DNA of 64,000 nucleotides from an uncultured Clostridia bacterium (GCA_947630705.1 CANRIK010000005.1:1-64000), one strand, 5' to 3'. Counted from the stretch's first letter, positions 25,089 to 33,357 are shown. Program-made: numbers and translations. Notes: generated from the letters alone by a model not told the origin.

Positions 25089-26402
25089 ATGTCCGGCACG
25101 GATATGCTTGCCGACATCCGCGAGAGGTTGCGCAGAAAGTCCATTTACGAGGTACGTCCCATAGCTCGCGTTGTGGGCGTTCAGTGCCCCACGGACGGCA
25201 AAAAGGATAGGCTCATAGAAGATATCATAGCCATAGCTTCCTGCAAGATTGCGCCGGCGCCCCGTTCCGCGCGCGGAGCGCCTCCGAAGTCCACCGATTT
25301 CGACGAGGCTCTCGTGGCGGATATCCGCGAATGTATAAAACTTTATTCCGCAAAGCTCTCCGAAAACGGTGTCGCTTTCAATGATACGGTAGTTTCCGAC
25401 AACTCCGAAGAGCGGCCGTGTTCAGGCATACTCGAAGTCGGCAGATTTGCGGTTTTGAGAGCCAAGGGTTTTGCGGCTTCCGACGACGACGTGTTTGTCG
25501 CCGATACCATAATCAATCGCTTCGGTCTGAAAGAGGGAGATAGGGTAGACGGCATTTGCAGACGCAAAACCGAGAAAGAAATTGCCGGCCTAGTGGCGGT
25601 GACATATATCAACGGCTTCACTCCCGATTCCCTTCGCCGTGGGGACTTTGAGAATCTCACGCCCGTCTATCCCGATAAACGTCTGCGTTTGGGCGTGCGC
25701 AAAGAAGATATTCTCACTCGCATGGCAGACATGTTCGCGCCTGTCGGACTTGGGCAGAGAGCGGTAATTTCCGTTCCGGCAGATTTGGGCAGAACAACGC
25801 TTTTAAGACAGATTGCCGCGGCAATATGCGGCAACGAAATGTTAAAACCTATATTTTTCCTCGTCTCGGCGGCGCCCGAAGATTTTACGTGCGTTAAGAG
25901 CTTTGCCGAGGGCGCGGAAGTGTTTTTTACTCCGCTTTCCGCCAGACCCGACGAAAACGTAAGCGCTTCGGAATTTGTGATTCGCCGCTGTAAGCGGCTT
26001 GCGGAGTCGGGCGCGAACGTTGTGTTGATTGTGGACGGCGCTTCCAGACTTCGGAATTCGGCCGTGCCCTTAATTTCATCGGCATTGAATGCGGCGGAGG
26101 GCGGTTCTCTCACCATAATCGCCACCGTAAGCGCCGAAGGCGAGTATTCTTCGGAGTTTTCTCCCGAATTGTTGAGCGCCGCAAATATGCGCCTTATAAT
26201 ACGCTCCGCGGCCTCCGACGTTCCGCATATCGATGTGGCAAAATCTTTCACGCTTCACCGAGAACTTCTTCAAAGTCCGCGCGAAATGGCGGCGGCGGAC
26301 GGACTGCGCGCGCGCTGTGCGAGCGCGGAAGGTCTGAAAGAGGTTCAAAAACTCTTTAAAGAAACCGAAAATAACGAACAAATCATAGGCTGCGATGGCT
26401 GA
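25089..26402 (+). CDS. Degenerate Rho-family protein, probable pseudoenzyme
   Basis: A 437-residue intact frame with the whole Rho layout: N-terminal helical domain (10-52), linker, OB-fold RNA-binding domain (112-175; GILEVGRFAVLR in place of the RNP1 GFGFLR), the junction FENLTP and a RecA-like motor domain (200-437). The motor is altered at its key sites: the Walker A motif reads PADLGRTT (230-237), with Arg235 where E. coli Rho has Lys181; LIDERPEE becomes LVSAAPED, losing the catalytic Glu211 (Ala261 here); and the Q-loop stretch between Walker B (LIVD316) and EGGSLTIIAT is about 20 residues shorter. ATP hydrolysis and RNA translocation are therefore doubtful. GAGGAGG stands upstream; the end overlaps obgE by 8 bases. 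Confidence 0.85.
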   Translation: MSGTDMLADIRERLRRKSIYEVRPIARVVGVQCPTDGKKDRLIEDIIAIASCKIAPAPRSARGAPPKSTDFDEALVADIRECIKLYSAKLSENGVAFNDTVVSDNSEERPCSGILEVGRFAVLRAKGFAASDDDVFVADTIINRFGLKEGDRVDGICRRKTEKEIAGLVAVTYINGFTPDSLRRGDFENLTPVYPDKRLRLGVRKEDILTRMADMFAPVGLGQRAVISVPADLGRTTLLRQIAAAICGNEMLKPIFFLVSAAPEDFTCVKSFAEGAEVFFTPLSARPDENVSASEFVIRRCKRLAESGANVVLIVDGASRLRNSAVPLISSALNAAEGGSLTIIATVSAEGEYSSEFSPELLSAANMRLIIRSAASDVPHIDVAKSFTLHRELLQSPREMAAADGLRARCASAEGLKEVQKLFKETENNEQIIGCDG

Positions 26403-27672
26403 CAAACTGTTTACCGATAAGGTCAAAATAACAATAAAATCAGGCGACGGCGGCGACGGAATGAATTCCTTCAAGTCCTATAAGGGCAAGCCGGCGTGCG
26501 GACCGGACGGCGGCGACGGCGGAAACGGCGGCAACATCTATATGCTTGCCGACAGTTCCGTCAACGACCTGCTGTCTTTTCGCTATGTCGGCAAGTATGT
26601 CGCCGGCAACGGAGAGAGAGGCGGCTCGAACAAGTGCTTCGGCAAGTTCGGCGAGGACGTGATAATAAGAGTTCCCGTAGGCACAGTCGTGCGCGACGAG
26701 CAATCGGGAACGGTCATAGCCGATATGTTTTCCGACGGCGAAAAGAAACTTATTGCCGAGGGCGGAAGAGGAGGCAAGGGCAACGTCCGCTTTACAACTT
26801 CCAGACGCCATGCTCCTAATTTTGCGCAAAAGGGAGAAAAGACGGAGCCTCACACTCTTATTCTCGAATTGAAAGTTATAGCCGACGTCGGCATAATAGG
26901 ATTTCCTAACGTAGGAAAATCCACCCTTCTCTCGAAAATTTCCGCCGCAAAGCCCAAAATAGCAAACTATCATTTCACTACTCTGTCCCCCAATCTCGGA
27001 GTAGTGAAGTACTACGACAACTCCTTTGTGGCCGCGGATATTCCGGGACTTATCGAAGGCGCCTCCGACGGCGCCGGTCTCGGCCACGACTTTTTGAGAC
27101 ATATCGAGCGCACGCGCATGCTGCTGCACGTAGTGGATATATCCGGAGTGGAGGGAAGGGATCCGACGGAGGATTTTTCCAAGATAAACAGGGAGCTTGA
27201 AAATTATTCCGAAGTCCTCGCAAAGCGTCCGCAGATAATCGCGCTCAACAAGTGCGATATATCGGGAGCCGACGAAAATATTGCGGCGTTCGTAAAGAAA
27301 TACGGCAAAAAATATAAGATTTATCGGATTTCCGCCGTTGACGGAGGCGGTCTCGAAGAGCTTGTAAAGGGCGTGTTCGAAAAACTGTCCTCTCTTCCGC
27401 CCGTGCAGAGAGTGGAGAGCGACGAAACGTTCACATACCGAAAGAGCGGAGACCTCGGCTTTGAGATATATCTCGACGACGGAGTATATGTAGTCGTCGG
27501 TGCTCTCGTCGATATGCTCTGCCGCAACGTAGTGCTGTCCGACCCCGACTCCATGGCGTATTTCCAGAAAATTCTTCGTGAAAAGGGAGTTATTTCTCGC
27601 CTCGTCGATATGGGCGCGAAAGAGGGCGATACCGTGAGCATCGGCGAGGTGGAATTCGATTTTATCCCTTAA
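26395..27672 (+). CDS. obgE: GTPase Obg/CgtA
   Basis: A 425-residue ribosome-assembly GTPase. The Gly-rich Obg domain (residues 1-158) has the repeated GGDGG pattern; the G domain starts at GFPNVGKSTLL (G1), with DIPGLIEGA (G3) and NKCD (G4); the OCT domain closes the protein. It binds the 50S subunit and responds to the nucleotide state and ppGpp. The ATG lies inside the rho-like gene (8-base overlap), so translation of the two is coupled. Confidence 0.97.
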   Translation: MADKLFTDKVKITIKSGDGGDGMNSFKSYKGKPACGPDGGDGGNGGNIYMLADSSVNDLLSFRYVGKYVAGNGERGGSNKCFGKFGEDVIIRVPVGTVVRDEQSGTVIADMFSDGEKKLIAEGGRGGKGNVRFTTSRRHAPNFAQKGEKTEPHTLILELKVIADVGIIGFPNVGKSTLLSKISAAKPKIANYHFTTLSPNLGVVKYYDNSFVAADIPGLIEGASDGAGLGHDFLRHIERTRMLLHVVDISGVEGRDPTEDFSKINRELENYSEVLAKRPQIIALNKCDISGADENIAAFVKKYGKKYKIYRISAVDGGGLEELVKGVFEKLSSLPPVQRVESDETFTYRKSGDLGFEIYLDDGVYVVVGALVDMLCRNVVLSDPDSMAYFQKILREKGVISRLVDMGAKEGDTVSIGEVEFDFIP

Positions 27673-27705
27673 AAACTCAACACGTATACGGGAAGGTGAA
27701 AAAAT

Positions 27706-27999
27706 ATGCTGACTTCCAAACAGCGCTCCAAATTAAAAAGCCTTGCCGCGAACCTGTCTCCGATAGGACAGGTCGGCAAGGAAGGTATAGGCCCGAACAT
27801 GCTTTCGGGATTTTCCGATTGCCTTGAAAAGCGCGAACTTATCAAGGTAAATATTCTCGAAAACGCCGACGGCGATCCGAAAGAGATAGGGCGCGAGCTC
27901 GCCGAAAAACTCTCCGCCGAATGTGTGATAGTTATCGGCAGAAAGGCCGTGCTCTACCGTAACTCTTCAAGAGACGACGTTGAGCATATAGTTTTGTGA
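27706..27999 (+). CDS. yhbY: CRS1/YhbY-type RNA-binding protein
   Basis: A 97-residue CRM domain. The family pattern KQRSKLKSLAANLSPIGQVGKEGI at the N terminus and the GRKAVLYRNS end (GxxG-like RNA-binding surface) are clear. YhbY associates with pre-50S particles, matching its place after obgE. AAGGTG stands about 8 nt before the ATG. Confidence 0.93.
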   Translation: MLTSKQRSKLKSLAANLSPIGQVGKEGIGPNMLSGFSDCLEKRELIKVNILENADGDPKEIGRELAEKLSAECVIVIGRKAVLYRNSSRDDVEHIVL

Positions 28000-28008
28000 A
28001 TACTTCCG

Positions 28009-28749
28009 TCACGCGATTACAAGCGACAGCGCGGAGAGCACGAGCAGGACGGAACCGCTGACAAGATAATATATCGGGAAAAAGGTGAAATAACTCAAAG
28101 CGAGCAGCCCCAATCCCGACCAGAACAGCGGCGCGGCGAGTCTGCGGTTGAATCTCGACTTTATTTTTTTGAAAAATCCCACTTTTTTCGCGCCCTCGTA
28201 AACATATTTTTCGGGGAGCAGATTTTTATCTTTCAACGCGGAATATACCCCGTCTATTCCTATTATTTCAATGAGAAAGTTCGAGGCGAGCGCGGCGGCG
28301 TCGGGAAGAGCGGATACGCAATAGATTCTCTTTTTCGATTCCGTTCTGTACTTTATAACTTTTGCGATATCGTCCTCCGTAAGAGGCTGCATTTTAAAAC
28401 GGAAAAAGTTTGCCGTATCCTTGAAAACCACTTTTTGGCCGCAGATTTTCGCGCCTTCGCCGAACAGCTCTTTGAAAAGTTTTTTAACATATTCGTCGGA
28501 CGAGAGCGAGAGATGCAGCGAAAGAAGTTTTTTGTTCTTTTCGTCACGGGATAAAAGCAGATTTTTGTTCTGTTTGCGGCTTATGTAGACGTACGCCAGC
28601 GCGCCGAAAAGAATGAGAGCCGCAATTCCGAACCCCAACGCGAGGGCCGCGTTCTCCGTGTAAAATCTGACGGCGGTAAAAAATAACAAAAAGGCGCATA
28701 CTCCGGCAAAGAGAGTATCCAATACAAGAGGCAGATTCAATCTATTCAT
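28009..28749 (-). CDS. Membrane protein with soluble middle domain, unrecognised
   Basis: A 246-residue protein with two N-terminal helices (about 9-30 and 35-55) and two C-terminal helices (about 203-220 and 224-245) around a cytosolic domain of some 140 residues. The segment KRIYCVSALPDAAALASNF then IEIIGIDGVYSALKDKNLL reads as the beta-alpha-beta ending seen in restriction-endonuclease-like (Mrr-type) domains, but I find no PD-(D/E)xK catalytic set. That resemblance is inference. GAGG precedes the ATG. It sits divergently from the nadD-yqeK gene. Confidence 0.75.
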   Translation of the reverse strand: MNRLNLPLVLDTLFAGVCAFLLFFTAVRFYTENAALALGFGIAALILFGALAYVYISRKQNKNLLLSRDEKNKKLLSLHLSLSSDEYVKKLFKELFGEGAKICGQKVVFKDTANFFRFKMQPLTEDDIAKVIKYRTESKKRIYCVSALPDAAALASNFLIEIIGIDGVYSALKDKNLLPEKYVYEGAKKVGFFKKIKSRFNRRLAAPLFWSGLGLLALSYFTFFPIYYLVSGSVLLVLSALSLVIA

Positions 28750-28787
28750 ATCTTTTTTATTGCCTCGCGAAGATATAAATATACTTT

Positions 28788-29918
28788 ATGAAAATAGCTA
28801 TTTTCGGCGGAACGTTCAATCCCGTCCACAATGAACACATAAATATGGCGCTTGCCGCAAAGCGAGAGCTGGGTCTTGATAAGGTTATCGTCGTGCCCAC
28901 CAATCTTTCGCCGCACAAGAGCGGAAACCTTTCGCTCCGCGCAAGGGACAGACTTGCGCTGTGCCGTCTTGCATTCGAAAAATATGACGGCGTGGAGGTC
29001 TCCGACTGCGAGATAAAGCGCGGCGGAGTGAGTTATTCCTATGTCACATGCCGGAGGTTTAAAAAGCTGTATCCGGACGCCGAATTATACTTCCTCATGG
29101 GCGCGGACATGCTCGCAAGTTTCGCCTCGTGGAGGGAGCCGGAGGAGATCTTGAAATGCGCCGCTTTGGCGGTGTGTTCAAGAGGTAATTCGCCGGAGCT
29201 TATGCCGCTCGTAAAGGCATTTTCTTCAAAATTCAAAGGCGATATAGTAACTTTTTCATATGTCGGAAAGGACATAGGCTCCACGAGGATTCGCGCGTTG
29301 GCCGCGCTCGGCGAAGATATCTCCGGATTTGTTCCGGAAGAGGTAAAAAACTCAATACGTTTGCACAATTACTATGCCATGCCAGAGGTATGGGGCGTAA
29401 AAAAACTACTTACCGAAGAGCGCTGGCGGCACACCGTGCGCGTTGCTGAACTCGCCGCAAAATACGCTCCGAAAGTCAGAGTTTTCGAATATGACGCCAT
29501 ACTTGCCGCCGCCCTGCACGACTGCGCCAAATATCTTTCCGAAAATTCCCCGTATCTTAAAGGTTTTGAGATTCCCGAGGGCGTTCCGGCTCCCGTACTT
29601 CACCAATATACGGGCGCGTACGTCGCCGAACATACTTTCGGAATAACCGATAAAAACGTTCTTAACGCCATACGCTATCATACGAGCGGCCGCGAGAACA
29701 TGAGTCCCCTCGAAAAGCTCATATTTTTGTCGGACATGCTCGAATCGGGCAGGGATTTCGAGGGCGTGGAAAAGCTCCGCAAACTTTTCGACGAAAACAC
29801 GGACAAATGTCTCATGGAGTCGCTCGCCCATCAGCTCGAATATCTCAAAAAACAGAAAAAACCCGTTTATTCTCTTACTGAACGGGCATACGTATACTTA
29901 AAGGAACAAAAATTATGA
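28788..29918 (+). CDS. nadD-yqeK: Fused nicotinate-nucleotide adenylyltransferase / YqeK HD phosphohydrolase
   Basis: A 376-residue two-domain protein. Residues 1-195 are NadD, making nicotinate adenine dinucleotide: GGTFNPVHNEHIN at the start and the STRIRALAALGEDISGFVP end. Residues 205-376 are a YqeK-type HD domain: RWRHTVRVAELAAKYA, the metal motif ALHDCAKYL, and AIRYHTSGRENMSPLEK. YqeK enzymes cleave Ap4A symmetrically. In Bacillus the two are separate neighbouring genes; here they are one chain. The next gene, rsfS, overlaps by four bases, keeping the classic nadD-yqeK-rsfS order. Confidence 0.93.
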   Translation: MKIAIFGGTFNPVHNEHINMALAAKRELGLDKVIVVPTNLSPHKSGNLSLRARDRLALCRLAFEKYDGVEVSDCEIKRGGVSYSYVTCRRFKKLYPDAELYFLMGADMLASFASWREPEEILKCAALAVCSRGNSPELMPLVKAFSSKFKGDIVTFSYVGKDIGSTRIRALAALGEDISGFVPEEVKNSIRLHNYYAMPEVWGVKKLLTEERWRHTVRVAELAAKYAPKVRVFEYDAILAAALHDCAKYLSENSPYLKGFEIPEGVPAPVLHQYTGAYVAEHTFGITDKNVLNAIRYHTSGRENMSPLEKLIFLSDMLESGRDFEGVEKLRKLFDENTDKCLMESLAHQLEYLKKQKKPVYSLTERAYVYLKEQKL

Positions 29919-30265
29919 CAAGTCTCGAAAAAACTCGCGCAATCTGCAAGGCGCTGTCCACAAGAAAGGCGAAGGGAATAGTGTATCTGGCGGTCGAAGA
30001 TAAAACTTCCGTGTGCGATTACTTTGTGATATGCGGCGGCTCTTCCAAGACTCAGGTAAAATCCCTCGCCGAAAACCTCGAAGAAAAAATGCGTAAAGAG
30101 TATGAGCTCGTTCCCCGTCGGCTCGAAGGCGTCCGCGAGGGCCGCTGGGCGGTGCTCGACTATTCTGACGTAATAGTCCACATTTTCGGCGATCAGGAGC
30201 GCGATTTCTACAATCTCGAACGCCTTTGGGAGGACGGCAACAATCTCGTCCGTTACGAAGATTGA
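29915..30265 (+). CDS. rsfS: Ribosomal silencing factor RsfS
   Basis: A 116-residue protein that binds L14 on the 50S subunit and blocks subunit joining under starvation. The family core DKTSVCDYFVICGGSS and EGRWAVLDYSDVIVHIF is intact. Its ATG overlaps the nadD-yqeK stop (ATGA). Confidence 0.95.
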   Translation: MTSLEKTRAICKALSTRKAKGIVYLAVEDKTSVCDYFVICGGSSKTQVKSLAENLEEKMRKEYELVPRRLEGVREGRWAVLDYSDVIVHIFGDQERDFYNLERLWEDGNNLVRYED

Positions 30266-30272
30266 CGGATAG

Positions 30273-30497
30273 TTATTTCTTGAATTCTATTTCTTTGGGA
30301 TTCGAATAGCTTTTTTTGGTGCGTCTCCTCTCCACGATATAATATACGGGCTCGGGCTTCTTTTCAGGCTCGGGCTTTTTTTCGGGCTCGACAGGTCTTT
30401 TGAGATAGGAAATTCCGAGCCTTGCAAGTTTGAGAATAACCACAAGAATAAAAGAAAGTAAAAAGGTCAACAACAAATAGAGAATCCCGATAAACAT
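30273..30497 (-). CDS. Small membrane protein with PEPEKK repeat
   Basis: A 74-residue frame: one membrane helix (residues 3-25), a basic juxtamembrane stretch, a PEKKPEP repeat (residues 37-50) and a positively charged tail. I do not recognise a family. There is no ribosome-binding site; a TATAAT lies exactly 6 nt before the ATG (30504-30509), though its -35 box is poor. The coding reading is supported by the helix-linker-tail layout and good fit between converging rsfS and divergent deoC-like genes. Confidence 0.6.
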   Translation of the reverse strand: MFIGILYLLLTFLLSFILVVILKLARLGISYLKRPVEPEKKPEPEKKPEPVYYIVERRRTKKSYSNPKEIEFKK

Positions 30498-30569
30498 ATC
30501 AGAATTATATCGCGCCGTGTCCGCAGAATCTTAATACATATTGTAAATTTTTGGGAGATATGTAAGAAT

Positions 30570-31328
30570 ATGAACGACTTCACGGAATACAAAAAGGACG
30601 AAGAGGCTCTTTTCGAGGATTTCAGGCGCAAAATAAATCTGCAAGCGGCATACGCGCAGATAAGAAAAATAGAGTACAATTTATCGGATATAACGACAGG
30701 ATTATCAGCGCTTAAAACGGCTTGCACCGACGCCACAAACTTGCAGTTGGGCGGAGTATGCGTAGCCCCCAGCTTTGTAAGATCGTGTTCGGTATTTCTG
30801 GGCTCCGCCGCCAAGCGCAAGAGCTCGCTTATAGCGTGTATAAGTTATCCCAACGGCGGAGATACGACCGACATAAAGGTCAAAGCCGTAAAGCGCGCCA
30901 TAAAAGACGGAGCGGACGAGGTGGAGGTTACTGCGCCGATAGCGCAGATTCGCGACGGAAATTTCCAATACGTGAAGAGGGAGATAAAAAAACTGCGTCG
31001 CGCGGCAAAAAACCGTTCGCTCCGCATTTCGGCGGAATGTTCGCTTCTTACCAAACACGACGTAATGCGGCTGTGTATAATCGCCGCAGACTGCCGCGTG
31101 AATTCGGTTAAAACGGCTTCCGGAGGATATGGCGGCGAAGAGAGTAAAACAATAGCCGATATCCGTACGGCTGTAAAGGATAAGTGCACTATAAAGGCGG
31201 AGGGAGTTTCCTCCGTAACGGAACTTTCCGCGGCGGTGGATATGGGCGCCGGAGTTGTCGGCAGTAAAAACGCGCCCTCGGTGGCGCGTTACATTCTCGC
31301 GGCGGCGAAAAACGAAAATCTCGCATAG
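30570..31328 (+). CDS. DeoC-like aldolase, divergent
   Basis: A 252-residue class I aldolase of the deoxyribose-phosphate aldolase family. The Schiff-base lysine is Lys181 in VKTASGGYG and the second lysine is Lys209 in IKAEGVSS. It departs from typical DeoC: the Asp of the EVDVV motif (Asp102 in E. coli) is Glu119 in ADEVEVTAPI, the early LDHTLL-like motif is missing, and the phosphate-loop GGIR is absent from KAEGVSS. A changed substrate or a non-deoxyribose role is possible. GGGAG precedes the ATG at 13 nt. No deoxynucleoside-catabolism genes are nearby. Confidence 0.8.
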   Translation: MNDFTEYKKDEEALFEDFRRKINLQAAYAQIRKIEYNLSDITTGLSALKTACTDATNLQLGGVCVAPSFVRSCSVFLGSAAKRKSSLIACISYPNGGDTTDIKVKAVKRAIKDGADEVEVTAPIAQIRDGNFQYVKREIKKLRRAAKNRSLRISAECSLLTKHDVMRLCIIAADCRVNSVKTASGGYGGEESKTIADIRTAVKDKCTIKAEGVSSVTELSAAVDMGAGVVGSKNAPSVARYILAAAKNENLA

Positions 31329-31351
31329 CCTCTGCATATTCTGCTTTAAAG

Positions 31352-31379
31352 AATGCCCCCTAATGCAATAGGGGGCATT
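31352..31379. terminator. Bidirectional terminator between deoC-like and LRR lipoprotein genes
   Basis: An 11-bp stem (AATGCCCCCTA with TAGGGGGCATT) ends in TATATTTATT on the plus side and in T-rich sequence on the minus side. Confidence 0.75.
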
Positions 31380-31383
31380 ATAT

Positions 31384-33015
31384 TTATTGCTTGCGTATCC
31401 ATTCGTGATATTTATATGCAGAGAGAAGCGAGGCGTTTTGTTCCGGTGTGCTCAAAGATATCTCCGTTCTGCCATAAGAGTATGAAGACTCAATGGCTTC
31501 CCAACCGACAGAGTTTTCAAACGTAACGCTTTCAAGATTTGCGCCCGCGAACGCTCCGCTGCCGATAGCGGTAACTCCTTTGCCGATTGCTACATTTTTG
31601 AGACTTGTGCAACCTGCGAACGCTCCGTTGCCGACGGAGATAACTCCGTCCGGTATAGATATTTCCGCAAGACTTGTGCAGTTTCTGAACGCATATCTGC
31701 CGATTGCCGTAACTTTGTTGCCGATCGTTACGCTTTGAAGGCTCGTGCAATCCTTGAAAGCCCTTTCGCCTATCGAAGTAACGCTGTCGGGTATGGAAAT
31801 GCCCGTAAGTTCTGCGCGGCCTCTGAACGCCTCGCCGTTTACGGAAGTAACGCCTTCCGGTATCGAGGCGGAGCCCTTTATTGCAAGCGGAACGATTGTA
31901 ATGCGCGGCAGTCCTTCATCGTTATATTTGTATACTATCCCGTCACGACTCGAATATACGGAGTTGTTTTCGTCAACTTCGATGCTTTCAAGCCTCTCGC
32001 AATAATTAAACGCATTGTCGTCGATACGTGTAACGCCGTCCGGTATTCTGACTGACTTTTTCCCCGTCGGAACTCTGATAAGTACGGTTTTGTTTTTATT
32101 GAATAGTAATCCGTCCTCGCTTGAATAAACGCCATTGCCCTCGGCCACCGTTATAGCGGTAAAGAACGGACACTTTGCGAATTCGTCGCCGTCCAAATCG
32201 ATATAAGTAATGCTTTCGGGAATTGTCAGACTCGTAAGATTTTCGCACTTTGCGAAAGCAATATTTGCAATTTGCGTTACGGGTTTTCCTGCGTACATCG
32301 TGGGAACAGTTACGGACGTTCCGTAAATTTCGGATAATACGGCGTATTTGCTGAAAATTTGAAATTTTAACGATGAAGCAAGCGCTGCTCCACAGCCCGA
32401 GCAAACGGCCGTAGATTTATCTCTTTCGATATAGTGGGCGTTGGGGTCAACGGGAAGTTCTTCATCGACATTTTCTCCGCAACGGTCGCATAGACCGGAT
32501 ATTCTGCCTGCTCGCTTACAGGTAGCCGGAAGAAAATCAATGCTGTTGCCGGCAGTGTCGTGACCGAGCGCCGATATTGGCAGTCTCTCGATTTCTCCGC
32601 ATGCGCAACTCCGCATTTTCACGCCCGAACGCGTGCAGGTAGGCTCAACCGCAACCTGCCATTTCCCGAAGGAATGGGGGAGAGCTGTCCCCTCTTTGCA
32701 ATACGTGGTGACGCCGGAAAGTCCTTCGAGAACCAATTTATCGCTGCCCGTTCCGCCTTTTTTATATATCGTTTGTCTGCCGAAAGACTTGATGTATAAA
32801 TAGATGAAGCCGTCGTTGATTTCGTATGAGCCTTCCATGCCGTGGGAATCGCTCCAACTTCCGTCGCCGAGCGCTATGTATTCCGACTTTATATATTCTC
32901 CGTTGTCGTAAAGATAGTAAATGCTTTCGTTCCGTTCGCCGCAGGCGGAGAACCCGAAAGCAAAACAAACTATTCCAATCAACGCAAGAATTGTTATAAG
33001 TATTTTATTTTTCAA
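31384..33015 (-). CDS. BspA-like leucine-rich-repeat lipoprotein (LRR_5)
   Basis: A 543-residue surface protein. A lipoprotein signal peptide ends at Cys25 (GFSAC). Residues 110-210 hold three short CxxC-type cysteine segments of the kind found in gut BspA-like proteins (CTRSGVKMRSCACGE, CKRAGRISGLCDRCGE, VCSGCG). From about residue 225 to 510 the LRR_5 repeats follow with the pattern SIPDSVTSIGERAFKDCTSL. Such proteins are surface-exposed and often bind host or bacterial ligands; the ligand here is unknown. The start is TTG with a weak site. It diverges from an XRE gene across a long palindrome. Confidence 0.88.
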   Translation of the reverse strand: MKNKILITILALIGIVCFAFGFSACGERNESIYYLYDNGEYIKSEYIALGDGSWSDSHGMEGSYEINDGFIYLYIKSFGRQTIYKKGGTGSDKLVLEGLSGVTTYCKEGTALPHSFGKWQVAVEPTCTRSGVKMRSCACGEIERLPISALGHDTAGNSIDFLPATCKRAGRISGLCDRCGENVDEELPVDPNAHYIERDKSTAVCSGCGAALASSLKFQIFSKYAVLSEIYGTSVTVPTMYAGKPVTQIANIAFAKCENLTSLTIPESITYIDLDGDEFAKCPFFTAITVAEGNGVYSSEDGLLFNKNKTVLIRVPTGKKSVRIPDGVTRIDDNAFNYCERLESIEVDENNSVYSSRDGIVYKYNDEGLPRITIVPLAIKGSASIPEGVTSVNGEAFRGRAELTGISIPDSVTSIGERAFKDCTSLQSVTIGNKVTAIGRYAFRNCTSLAEISIPDGVISVGNGAFAGCTSLKNVAIGKGVTAIGSGAFAGANLESVTFENSVGWEAIESSYSYGRTEISLSTPEQNASLLSAYKYHEWIRKQ

Positions 33016-33039
33016 TAGAAATTAAGTCTCTCGTTACAT

Positions 33040-33069
33040 TTATTTTGCACTTATACGAGTGCAAAATAA
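33040..33069. promoter_or_regulatory. Palindromic operator between LRR lipoprotein and XRE genes
   Basis: A perfect inverted repeat with 12-bp arms, TTATTTTGCACT-N6-AGTGCAAAATAA. It lies just downstream of the lipoprotein -10 box and upstream of the XRE -10 box, as expected for a shared repressor site. Confidence 0.75.
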
Positions 33070-33097
33070 TTATATGTCTTATTTATAATGAAGTCAA
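33069..33097 (-). promoter_or_regulatory. Promoter of the LRR lipoprotein
   Basis: Minus strand: TTGACT (33092-33097), 17-nt spacer, TATAAT (33069-33074). A plus-strand TATAAT for the XRE gene (33084-33089) lies inside the same interval, so the two promoters overlap face to face. Confidence 0.75.
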
Positions 33098-33132
33098 GTG
33101 TTCCGAATTAAATTAGTGCGAGAGAGATTTTT

Positions 33133-33357
33133 ATGAACAAAGAAACGGAAAAGCGCATAGGCGCAAATATCCGCAGATTACGAGAAAAGGCCGGCTTGAC
33201 GCAGGAGTATCTGTCAATAAAATTGCAGATAGCCGGTTGCGATATAACGCGCAGTGCGGTTGCGAAGATAGAGGTGGGGCAAAGGCATCTTTATCCCGAC
33301 GAAATTATTCTGATAAAGGAAATATTAAAGGTGAGTTACGAAGAGATTTTTACATAA
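33133..33357 (+). CDS. XRE-family regulator paired with LRR lipoprotein
   Basis: A 74-residue single-domain HTH protein: GANIRRLREKAGLTQEYLS, then a recognition helix in ITRSAVAKIEVGQRHLYPDE, then IILIKEILKVSYEEIF. GAGAGAG precedes the ATG. It is divergent from the LRR lipoprotein gene, with a 30-bp palindrome between them that it probably binds, giving joint control of itself and the surface protein. Confidence 0.88.
   Translation: MNKETEKRIGANIRRLREKAGLTQEYLSIKLQIAGCDITRSAVAKIEVGQRHLYPDEIILIKEILKVSYEEIFT

Noticed and set aside
25089-26402. Rho-like gene as a simple pseudogene
   Set aside because: The frame is intact over 437 codons, has a strong ribosome-binding site, and the OB domain and hydrophobic core are well kept; the changes focus on catalytic sites.
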